From contig CAKZVK010000095.1 in NCBI GenBank assembly GCA_937921825.1, positions 1 to 34,773 on the forward strand: 34,773 nt of DNA. Direction: 5' to 3'. Source of the stretch: an uncultured Saprospiraceae bacterium (lineage in GTDB: Bacteria > Bacteroidota > Bacteroidia > Chitinophagales > Saprospiraceae). Below, one piece after another: positions 17,976 to 25,269 of this stretch; within the stretch, counting starts at the first letter, position 1, and the number at the start of each line of letters is the position of its first letter. The translations under genes and the position numbers were made by a program. The notes under the pieces were generated by a model that was not told the DNA's origin, did no database searches, and was given only the letters and a program-made list of their open reading frames with translations.

Positions 17976-18884
17976 ATGAGAATACAAATTTTAATGATAC
18001 TTGGTTTATTCTATTCTTGCAATTCACCCCAAGACAGGCAAATCCGAACAACGGAAATTATTCTTCCAAATACAGCCGCTAAAAGTAGTTCCTTCAATTT
18101 CGAAAGGCCAGCAGCCCGTCACGTACTACCCAAAAAGCTCAGAGAAATATCAAGTCTATCGTATGACATTAAAAGCAATACCTTCTTTACCAATAATGAT
18201 GAAAATGGTATAATCTACGAACTAGAGAAAAAAGATTTTTCTATTAAGAATGAGATTGCCTTCTCGGACAAAGGCGATTATGAAGGCTTAGAAAAAATAG
18301 CTCATATTATCTACATCGTCAAAAGCTCTGGTAAGATCACCAGCTTGAATGCATTAACTAAAGAAACCAAAAAATACAACAATGTCTTATCCAACAATAA
18401 CAATGTAGAAGGTTTATGTTACCATGCAGAAAAGAACCTTCTTCTGCTTGCCTGTAAAGGCAAACCATTGGAAAAGGACAAAAGCAAAGAAACAACTAAG
18501 GCCGTTTATAGTATAGACCTTAGTACTATGCACTTAAATACAGACCCATTCATTTTATTGTCAATTTCAGATCTTATAAATAGTTACTCCGAACAAAATT
18601 CCAATTCGGAGAGTCTCAAAAAAGCCATGAAAAGACTTACAGAGTTCTCTCCGTCAGGCATCGCTATTCATCCACTAACAAAAGAGTATTATTTACTATC
18701 AGCTAAAGGCTCTAGTCTGGCAATATTAGATCAAAAGAAAACTGTAAAGTCAGTGATCCTTCTTGATAAGAAAACTATTCCACAGCCTGAGGGTATAACC
18801 TTTGATGAATTAGGACAATTATACATAGCGACAGAGGGCCAAGGGTCTGCAGGTAAAATATTCAAATTCAACTATGAAAACTAG
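17976..18884 (+). CDS. SdiA-regulated/YjiK-like beta-propeller lipoprotein
   Basis: A short lipoprotein signal peptide ends in FYSC (C15). The 280-residue remainder has repeated four-strand blade patterns, including LREISSLSYDIKSNTFFT, GDYEGLEKIAHIIYIV, NVEGLCYHAEKNLLLLAC, FSPSGIAIHP and PQPEGITFDELGQLYIATE. The recurring [V/Y/P]EGL/I-x-[YF] motif is characteristic of the SdiA-regulated (YjiK) family, related to phytase-like propellers. Its role is unknown. The gene overlaps the following metallophosphoesterase fusion gene by 11 nt, so the two are almost certainly made together, both as lipoproteins. Confidence 0.8.
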   Translation: MRIQILMILGLFYSCNSPQDRQIRTTEIILPNTAAKSSSFNFERPAARHVLPKKLREISSLSYDIKSNTFFTNNDENGIIYELEKKDFSIKNEIAFSDKGDYEGLEKIAHIIYIVKSSGKITSLNALTKETKKYNNVLSNNNNVEGLCYHAEKNLLLLACKGKPLEKDKSKETTKAVYSIDLSTMHLNTDPFILLSISDLINSYSEQNSNSESLKKAMKRLTEFSPSGIAIHPLTKEYYLLSAKGSSLAILDQKKTVKSVILLDKKTIPQPEGITFDELGQLYIATEGQGSAGKIFKFNYEN

Positions 18885-21800
18885 GCTTCTTCATATATAC
18901 TTCACAACAGTCGTACTGCTAAGTGCAGCTTTTGTTGGATGTGGCACATATACTAAACCGTATTATGATGAAGCTGTTTCCTCATGGCAACAAGACAAAT
19001 CAAGCTCTGGAAAAAAAATTGTGCACAGCCTCTACCTAGTAGGGGACACTGGAGAAATAGATGATGAAGTACAGCATACTAATGTCGTCTTAGAAGCTCT
19101 AAAAAAGAACCTTGCCCAAGAAAAGGTAGAGACCAGTCTTGTATTCCTTGGAGACAATATCTATCCACACGGAATGCCTCCAATCTCCTCAGAAAAAAGA
19201 GCAGAAGCAGAAAGAATAATTACCGCACAGCTAGATTGTGCCCAAGTACATGACGGCACTACTTACTTTATCCCAGGAAATCATGACTGGAATAAACACA
19301 AACCTGGAGGAAGAAAAGCAATCAAAAGACAAGAAAAATTCATCGAAGAATACTCAAAGGATAACAGCAAAATAAAATTCTACCCCAAGGATGCTTGTGG
19401 CGATCCAAAAGTGATCAAAATTCATAAGGACTTAGTATACGTCTTTTTAGATACCCAATGGTGGCTGCATGACTGGAGCCAAGAAAAGAATATGAACAAA
19501 GGCTGCGAGATTAAGTCACGAGCAGACCTATTGCAGCGTATGCACGAAATAATGGTAGAGTATAAGAATGATGAAATCGTAATTCTTATGCATCATCCCA
19601 TTAAGAGCGATGGAACCCATGGCGGTTACTTCAGTTTCAAACAGCACTTATTTCCTCTTACGGAACTCAAGGATAACCTCTGGATACCACTTCCTATTAT
19701 TGGGTCAGCATATGCCGCCTACAGAAAAGTCACTGGTTCCAAACAAGACATCCCCCATGTACTAAATCAAGAATTGATGCAGCGGCTAGATGAGCTTGCA
19801 CAGAAGCTCAGAATAAATATAGTTTTTGCATCAGGCCATGATCATGGACTCCAGTACTTTGAAGACCAAAGGATAAGATATATCGTCAGCGGTGCAGGTG
19901 GAAAAATAGACTATGTCAGAAAGGGTGGAGAAGCCTTGTATACGCGTAGTGGAAGAGGTTATGTCAAAATAGATTTTTATAAAGACTTTGAAGCTTGGGC
20001 AGAATTCTACATCGTAGATCCTCTCACAGGGGAAGCAGCTCTAGAATTCCGCACAGAAATCAGAAAACCGCGTCCAGGTACTGTAGAAGAAACCGTAGAG
20101 TTTCCTCCAGTTACTAAAAAAACGAAAACCATAGCAGCAAATAAAGAGCTAGCCGCAGGTGGCTTCAAAAAACTATTTCTTGGCTCACAGTATAGGGATA
20201 TGTGGGCCACAGAGGTCGAGGCAGAAATCATAGACCTAGAGACCAAACTAGGAGGTCTCACACCAATCAAGAAGGGTGGAGGTATGGCTTCTAATTCACT
20301 CAGAATGGAAAGAGAAGATGGCAGACAATACATCCTCAGATCTATCAAAAAAGATTATACTAAGCTAGTTCCTCCAGAGTTTTCTAATCTCAAACTTATC
20401 GATGTTTTGGAAGATCAGAATAGCGCCTCTCATCCCTATAATGCGCTGATAATACCATATCTCTCAAAAGCAGCTGGAATCTATTACACCGAGCCTAAGC
20501 TAGTCTACCTACAACACCAAAGGGGACTTGGCAATTACAATAGTCAATTCCCTGAGGAGCTTTATCTCTTAGAAGAAAGGCCTAGTGGTGACTGGAGTGA
20601 TGCAGAACAATTTGGATATGCTGAAAAAATTATCAGCTACTCAGATTTGCTAGAGACTCTAAGAGAAAAGAAGAATCATTTTATAGATCAGGAGTGGGTA
20701 CTTAAGTCAAGATTGTTTGATCTCTTTATTCATGACTGGGATAGACATGACGACCAATGGAGATGGACAAAAATAAAAGAAGAGGGCAAAAACATTTACC
20801 GACCGATACCCCGAGATAGAGATCAAGCTTTCTACCGTTTCAAAGGTATAGTACCCTGGTACATTTCTACCTTTATGGTCAAGCAATTCAAAACCATCAA
20901 GGAAGATTGCAAAGACGTCAAAAGCCTGTCATATAATGCAAGACATTTTGACCGCTATTTCCTACATGATCTAGAATGGGAAGAATGGAAACCAATAGTT
21001 TCAGAATTACAAAATAGGCTAACAGAACAGGTCATAGATGAGGCCGTTCTTCTATTTCCAAAAGAAATACTTAGCCTAGATAATGATGAAGAACTATCAA
21101 GAATACTAAAAGCCAGAAGATTAAATCTGGATAAGATAGCCAGAAGATTTTACGACTTCCTCGCTAAAGAAGTAGAAGTGACAGGCACTGACAATGCAGA
21201 TAAGTTTGTCATCACCACCCACCCTGATGGTAATGTTCATCTTAAGGTGACAGTCGATTCCAAAAACCATGGTACTTTGACCAAATATGAGCGGACTTTC
21301 TACCCGGAAGAAACCAACGAGATCAGACTTTACGGTCTCAGAGGCAAAGACGAGCTTATACTGGAGGGCGCAGAAAAAAGTACAATCAGAATCAAAATTA
21401 TCGGAGGTGAAGGAAAGGATTTTATCAAGAATAAAAATGCTCATCAGCAAATAGAAGTCTACGATACTCCTGAAGGAATAGAGACAGAAGGGGTAGTGAA
21501 GAACATGACAAGTACTGACCTCCAGGTCAATGAATACGATAGATACGGATTTCAGTATAATAGCAGCTTACCCCTATTGAACTTTGGATATACCGTAGAT
21601 GATAGATTATGGCTGGGAGCATCTATAAGTTGGATAAATAGGAGTTGGCGAAAAGATCCTTACCAATCAAAACAAGGCTTTTCTTTCATTGCTGCACCTG
21701 GTAGCAGAGACGCTTATCAGATAGGTTATGAAGGCCACTTTCCAAATCTGCTAGGCAGGCTAGATTTTGCCCCAACACTTGACCTAAGTTATCCGTACTA

Positions 21801-22596
21801 CGAAAACTATTTTGGCCTAGGCAACAACTCCACAAATGACCTTAGTAATCCCATCGAGTATAATTGGGTAAGGATGCAGACCATAGATATCAAACCTAAT
21901 CTAAGACTTCGCCTGGGTAAACTAACGCAACTAGATTTTGGACCAATATTTTCCGTGAGAAATATTAGCAATACAGCAGACAGAGTAAGCGAAGACGCTG
22001 ACCTAGGATTTACTGACGAAGAATTCCAGACTCGTAAATATTGGGGAGCAGATGCCCGCTTTAGTTTATCTATCGTGGATAACTCTTCCTTTCCGACTAA
22101 TGGTTTCAGCTTTTCGACGTCTGGATTTTACAAGTTCGAAAACAGCTTGGATGAAAATATAGCGGAACTATCACTTGAGTCCCAGTTTTACCTTAGACTC
22201 CTCAATAAGCCCCTAGTTGTCTTTGCCAACCAATTCGGGTATGGAAAATCCTTCGGCGACTTACAGTTCTTTCAGTACCAAGACCTAGGCAATAATAGCG
22301 GGCTCAGAGGCTTTAGAAATGAAAGATATAGGGGAGAAAGTCGATATTATCACAATATGGATCTCAGGGTAAGGCTTATCAAATGGAAGAATAATTTTAT
22401 CCCGATGGATATCGGCCTACTCGCAGGCTATGACTATGGGCGAGTGAGCTTAGAACGGGAGAGCTTTCGTAATTGGCATTCGAGTCAGACTGTAGGCCTC
22501 TGGTTTCATTTATTAGGTAGTATAGTCGTCCAGCCCTACTTTTCCTTTATAGAAGAACAGAATGCAATCAACTTGAGGTTGGGCTTCAATTTTTAA
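18874..22596 (+). CDS. Metallophosphoesterase / kinase-like / Omp85 barrel fusion lipoprotein
   Basis: A lipoprotein signal ends in FVGC (C23). Residues ~50-390 are a metallophosphoesterase with the set found in purple acid phosphatases: GDTG (57-60), GDNIY (93-97), GNHD (135-138), MHHP (239-242) and GHDH (321-324). Residues ~460-730 resemble an atypical kinase fold: KKGGGMASNSLRM then GRQYILRSIKKD, an HDWDRHDDQW loop (620-628) and PIPRDRDQAF (644-652) with candidate catalytic and metal residues. Residues ~765-860 are beta-rich with an RTX-like IIGGEGKDF. From ~885 a BamA/TamA-like barrel follows with GLRGFRNERYRGES (1143-1156) and a C-terminal F. The phosphatase and barrel calls are firm; the kinase-like call is inferred. 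It overlaps the propeller lipoprotein gene by 11 nt. Confidence 0.85.
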   Translation: MKTRLLHIYFTTVVLLSAAFVGCGTYTKPYYDEAVSSWQQDKSSSGKKIVHSLYLVGDTGEIDDEVQHTNVVLEALKKNLAQEKVETSLVFLGDNIYPHGMPPISSEKRAEAERIITAQLDCAQVHDGTTYFIPGNHDWNKHKPGGRKAIKRQEKFIEEYSKDNSKIKFYPKDACGDPKVIKIHKDLVYVFLDTQWWLHDWSQEKNMNKGCEIKSRADLLQRMHEIMVEYKNDEIVILMHHPIKSDGTHGGYFSFKQHLFPLTELKDNLWIPLPIIGSAYAAYRKVTGSKQDIPHVLNQELMQRLDELAQKLRINIVFASGHDHGLQYFEDQRIRYIVSGAGGKIDYVRKGGEALYTRSGRGYVKIDFYKDFEAWAEFYIVDPLTGEAALEFRTEIRKPRPGTVEETVEFPPVTKKTKTIAANKELAAGGFKKLFLGSQYRDMWATEVEAEIIDLETKLGGLTPIKKGGGMASNSLRMEREDGRQYILRSIKKDYTKLVPPEFSNLKLIDVLEDQNSASHPYNALIIPYLSKAAGIYYTEPKLVYLQHQRGLGNYNSQFPEELYLLEERPSGDWSDAEQFGYAEKIISYSDLLETLREKKNHFIDQEWVLKSRLFDLFIHDWDRHDDQWRWTKIKEEGKNIYRPIPRDRDQAFYRFKGIVPWYISTFMVKQFKTIKEDCKDVKSLSYNARHFDRYFLHDLEWEEWKPIVSELQNRLTEQVIDEAVLLFPKEILSLDNDEELSRILKARRLNLDKIARRFYDFLAKEVEVTGTDNADKFVITTHPDGNVHLKVTVDSKNHGTLTKYERTFYPEETNEIRLYGLRGKDELILEGAEKSTIRIKIIGGEGKDFIKNKNAHQQIEVYDTPEGIETEGVVKNMTSTDLQVNEYDRYGFQYNSSLPLLNFGYTVDDRLWLGASISWINRSWRKDPYQSKQGFSFIAAPGSRDAYQIGYEGHFPNLLGRLDFAPTLDLSYPYYENYFGLGNNSTNDLSNPIEYNWVRMQTIDIKPNLRLRLGKLTQLDFGPIFSVRNISNTADRVSEDADLGFTDEEFQTRKYWGADARFSLSIVDNSSFPTNGFSFSTSGFYKFENSLDENIAELSLESQFYLRLLNKPLVVFANQFGYGKSFGDLQFFQYQDLGNNSGLRGFRNERYRGESRYYHNMDLRVRLIKWKNNFIPMDIGLLAGYDYGRVSLERESFRNWHSSQTVGLWFHLLGSIVVQPYFSFIEEQNAINLRLGFNF

Positions 22597-22614
22597 GCCA
22601 GAAGAATAGAGAAC

Positions 22615-22653
22615 AAAAAAAAAGCGAGACAAGTTTTACAACCTGTCTCGCTT
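22615..22653 (-). terminator. Strong terminator after the CBS gene, copy 1 of a repeated element
   Basis: On the minus strand AAGCGAGACA pairs perfectly with TGTCTCGCTT, around a GGTTGTAAAACT loop, and runs into nine T residues (A tract 22615-22623 on the plus strand). It starts 18 nt after the CBS stop codon. An almost identical copy lies at 24285-24320. The plus strand has no T tract after the stem, so direction is minus, though the hairpin could also slow transcription from the fusion gene. Confidence 0.85.
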
Positions 22654-22671
22654 GTGGTATAATTATAACCT

Positions 22672-23100
22672 TTAGCATTCTTCTAGTTGTCCATTAAGAA
22701 AGGTGATGATATCAAAGGTTGTAATAATACCAACCAGTTCTCTGCCATTTTCTACTATAGGTATACAATTCACTCTCTTCTCAATCATAAGATCAAGAAC
22801 ATCACTTAAAGATCTGGAAGATTCCATTACATAAGGCGATGGTGTCATAATATCTTCGACTCTATTCATACCCATAGATACAAAAGTTGGAAACTTATCT
22901 TTGTGACTCGTGTTCTTTCTATCCATAAACAATAAGTCACCCAAACTAAGTATACCTACTACCTCACCACCCACTAAGATTGGGATATGATGAATCTTAT
23001 AAGTACTAAATATATGATTGGCTGCAGCAAAGTCATCTTTAGGATGAAGTGAGAGGACCTTTTCTTGCATGACTTCGCTGATGAGAATATCTTTAATCAT
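22672..23100 (-). CDS. Tandem CBS-domain protein
   Basis: The 142-aa protein consists of a Bateman pair: CBS1 at residues ~5-58 (VMQEKVLSLHPKD ... HHIPILVGGEVVGILSLGDLL) and CBS2 at ~80-137 (DIMTPSPYVMESSRSL ... CIPIVENGRELVGIITTFDI). Such pairs bind adenine nucleotides and usually regulate a partner enzyme or transporter. No partner domain is fused. A perfect AACTAT-8T-ATAGTT inverted repeat (23101-23120) touches the start codon. The next gene upstream on the same strand is an unknown protein 125 bp away. Confidence 0.92.
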   Translation of the reverse strand: MIKDILISEVMQEKVLSLHPKDDFAAANHIFSTYKIHHIPILVGGEVVGILSLGDLLFMDRKNTSHKDKFPTFVSMGMNRVEDIMTPSPYVMESSRSLSDVLDLMIEKRVNCIPIVENGRELVGIITTFDIITFLNGQLEEC

Positions 23101-23225
23101 AACTATTTTTTTTTATAGTTCTAAGGTACAGGTATCTCTAAAGTAGAAAGATGAGCTACATCATCATTGTGTATGACTTTCATGGAGCCACAGACTTTTA
23201 ATTTCTATTTTCCAAAAAGGAGGAG

Positions 23226-23819
23226 TTAGAATGGAATGAGAATGTATTCTGCTTTATGATAACCATAGTCTAGCATTTTCTGTAGTTCCTCTTCTGTTGG
23301 AACCGTTACAAATTGGTATTTACCATTGCTTTTACGGACCTGACTGATTGATTTAAATACGAGACCATGCTCATTTAGCACGTCATCTATTTCTACGATG
23401 TAGATAAAGACCTGACCTGATTCCGATCGTTCTACTATCTTGAGGCTACTATAGTCATTATGTAAATAATTAAGGAAGAGCTTATCACCGTATTCCGTCA
23501 GAACATAATCCTGATTGATAGCAAATACGGTGTCTATCCTAAATAACTTAGTATTAATAATATCAGGATAAGAAGCAAAATCAATGTGTACACAGAGAAC
23601 AGAGTCTGGCCTATAGAAATCCCCCAATTCATACATGCATTCCTGCGAATATCTATAGAAGTCCAATGGCTGCTCGTGTACTGTGAGCACAATTCTAAAT
23701 ATACCTTTATCACATATTTGAATTCGTTCCGACTCGGGAGCTCCAGCATGATAGATTCCATGGTATTTTTCTGGTATAGAATAGAGTTTTTGCTCTGAAT
23801 CAGGTACAATATCCACCAT
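23226..23819 (-). CDS. Unknown protein, 197 aa
   Basis: Not recognised. The sequence begins MVDIVPDSEQKLYSIPEKYHG and has neither a signal peptide nor a membrane segment. The GIYHAGAPESERIQI region early in the protein is reminiscent of the start of the mature part of some Bacteroidota lipoproteins, so loss of a signal sequence is possible but unproven. The remainder alternates short hydrophobic strands with acidic loops, and a C-terminal VPTEEELQKMLDYGYH follows. A TAG stop immediately precedes the ATG, so the start cannot move upstream. Its ATG lies only 8 nt from the TTG of the divergent universal stress protein gene. Confidence 0.65.
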   Translation of the reverse strand: MVDIVPDSEQKLYSIPEKYHGIYHAGAPESERIQICDKGIFRIVLTVHEQPLDFYRYSQECMYELGDFYRPDSVLCVHIDFASYPDIINTKLFRIDTVFAINQDYVLTEYGDKLFLNYLHNDYSSLKIVERSESGQVFIYIVEIDDVLNEHGLVFKSISQVRKSNGKYQFVTVPTEEELQKMLDYGYHKAEYILIPF

Positions 23820-23827
23820 CTAGCATT

Positions 23828-24187
23828 TTGTTAGCTCTGGATAATCAAACCTTAGAGCATAGCTTTACTTTTTATGTCCCCTTGCAATTAGCAAAGAAAT
23901 GGGATAACAAAATAGATCTGATTCATGTGGCAAATAAAAATGAAAGCAGTTTTCCTTTTGATCCATTTGTAGGCAATTTCTTGCAAGATTATATGGGTGA
24001 GGCACATCTTGTTAAAAGTAAGGATGTAGGCTTTAAGTTGATGGACTTTGTGCGGAGTAATGATTATCAACTATTAGTAATGGTCAAAAGAGCTAAGGGC
24101 TTCTGGGCAAAGCTGTTTACTAAAGATCATATTTCCGAGGAGATCCAGAGATGCTTTGTGCCTTTGTTGATCGTGCCTGAGGATTAA
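23828..24187 (+). CDS. Universal stress protein-like, short and lacking the ATP motif
   Basis: The start TTG at 23828 gives MLALDNQTLEHSFTFYVPLQ, which lines up with the UspA N-terminus (LVALDGSE-type strand and first helix); IDLIHVANK is the second strand. The C-terminus (LLVMVKRAKGFWAKLF, then PLLIVPED) ends like UspA (PVLVVP) but lacks the G-x2-G-x9-G[ST] ATP-binding signature. At 119 aa it is a little shorter than a full single domain (~140). The frame remains open 48 nt upstream without an ATG, so the exact start is uncertain. It is divergent from the unknown gene next to the CBS gene. Confidence 0.62.
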   Translation: MLALDNQTLEHSFTFYVPLQLAKKWDNKIDLIHVANKNESSFPFDPFVGNFLQDYMGEAHLVKSKDVGFKLMDFVRSNDYQLLVMVKRAKGFWAKLFTKDHISEEIQRCFVPLLIVPED

Positions 24188-24284
24188 AGATGTTGCAAAA
24201 ATAAAGTCCTGGAAAAAGAGAATCAACTGTAATGGCCACTACTTCATCTGAACTTTAATTCTTGCGTGGAAGATTGTAAGTCAT

Positions 24285-24320
24285 AAAAAAGCGAGACAAG
24301 TTTTGCAACCTGTCCCGCTT
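24285..24320 (-). terminator. Terminator after tRNA-His, copy 2 of the repeated element
   Basis: On the minus strand AAGCGGGACA pairs with TGTCTCGCTT (one G-U pair) around GGTTGCAAAACT and runs into six T residues. It follows the tRNA 3' end by 2 nt. It differs from copy 1 by one base in the stem and one in the loop. Confidence 0.85.
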
Positions 24321-24322
24321 AG

Positions 24323-24396
24323 GGTGAAAGACCGGATTCGAACCGGCGGCCCTCGGAACCACAAACCGATGCTCTAACCAACTGAGCTACAATCAC
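24323..24396 (-). tRNA. tRNA-His (anticodon GTG)
   Basis: The minus strand folds as a tRNA: acceptor GTGATTG, D-arm GCTC...GAGC, anticodon loop TTGTGGT, T-arm GCCGG-TTCGAAT-CCGGT, discriminator C73. A G at position -1 (24397) is encoded opposite C73, a tRNA-His hallmark. No CCA is encoded. Positions 5-68 and 6-67 in the acceptor stem and 31-39 in the anticodon stem read as U-U oppositions. The gene has its own -7 element and is followed directly by a terminator. Confidence 0.9.
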
Positions 24397-24410
24397 CGTT
24401 TAAAAGTTGC

Positions 24411-24418
24411 CAAAGATA
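24411..24418 (-). promoter_or_regulatory. -7 element of tRNA-His
   Basis: On the minus strand TATCTTTG matches TAnnTTTG and ends 14 nt before the tRNA 5' end. No TTG at a suitable -33 position was found. Confidence 0.5.
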
Positions 24419-24437
24419 ATGGCTTTATACTTTATTT

Positions 24438-24995
24438 CTAGTGTTTATGACCATGGAAATAATATGCCTCGAAATCTTCTACGGCACTATTGATATTTCC
24501 GACCTGATCTAAGTCAGTAGTCTGCTTACATTTCATGGCATATACTTGCACCGCATGGAGGCTACTTAAGAGGTTAAAATACTTTTCTTTAGCTTTTTTC
24601 ATCTCTTTTTTACCGAGGCTACTCTTAGGCATCTTGACTCTTTGATGCATAAAGTACTGAGCTACAATGTGCTGAATCTCTTCTGCATGCTTTTCTTTGT
24701 TATTTACCCACCTAATGAGTTGGTTATAGTTAGGAGAAGCCTCTTTTGAGAGAGTATTAATTTGATTCATTGCCTTTTCTATAGTCCTAGCATGCTCTTT
24801 TATTAGTGCAATTCTCAGACTATCACCATAGATCCCACAAGGAACTTCACAATGTTCTTCTTCTAATTCTGCAATAGCCGTTGTTAATCTTAACAATTCG
24901 GAAGTAGAGTCAGTATAACTATCTAATGAGCCTTGAGCATAGAGATCAGCATCGGCGACTAGAAGTGACAGGAGAACTAAGAGATAAAATTTCAT
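24438..24995 (-). CDS. sodN: Nickel superoxide dismutase with Sec signal peptide
   Basis: Ni-SOD converts superoxide to oxygen and hydrogen peroxide. The nickel hook HCEVPCGIY (H48, C49, P52, C53, G54, Y56) matches the family pattern HCxxPCGxY. The rest, with RWVNNKEKHAEEIQHIVAQYF and later KCKQTTDLDQVGNINSAVEDF (helices of the four-helix bundle), fits the family; the mature part from H48 would be ~138 residues against ~117 in Streptomyces. In known Ni-SOD the N-terminal His amine binds Ni, so the pro-part must be removed exactly. Here a signal peptide (1-~20, MKFYLLVLLSLLVADADLYA) plus a ~27-residue spacer precede H48. No SodX-like protease gene is in the window. Confidence 0.87.
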   Translation of the reverse strand: MKFYLLVLLSLLVADADLYAQGSLDSYTDSTSELLRLTTAIAELEEEHCEVPCGIYGDSLRIALIKEHARTIEKAMNQINTLSKEASPNYNQLIRWVNNKEKHAEEIQHIVAQYFMHQRVKMPKSSLGKKEMKKAKEKYFNLLSSLHAVQVYAMKCKQTTDLDQVGNINSAVEDFEAYYFHGHKH

Positions 24996-25011
24996 ATTCT
25001 TACAATTTGCC

Positions 25012-25046
25012 CAAAAATAACTTTTATGAATTGAAAATCAGTGCAA
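25012..25046 (-). promoter_or_regulatory. Probable promoter of sodN
   Basis: On the minus strand TATTTTTG (25019-25012) matches TAnnTTTG, 16 nt before the ATG. TTG at 25046-25044 lies 24 nt upstream, one more than the usual 17-23. Confidence 0.45.
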
Positions 25047-25269
25047 TTAAATAGAAGGATTCAAGGATCTTAAAGGTCTAGGAGCTGTCGCACATAATTT
25101 TAACGCTTGATATTTTTAGAGAAAGCTGAATTGGACTCATTTTTGTTTAGAATAGGGTAGTAGTGAGCTTCTTCCCACGAATTTGGAGCTTAATCTACTG
25201 ATAATGAGTAATTTACAATTTTATCCATCCTTCATTTCTAATTTATTAAATGACTAACTACCCTACCTG

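Noticed and set aside
20007-20348. A 113-codon minus-strand ORF inside the phosphatase fusion, and a similar one at 21121-21450
   Set aside because: Both are opposite a continuous coding frame with clear domains and have no start signals.
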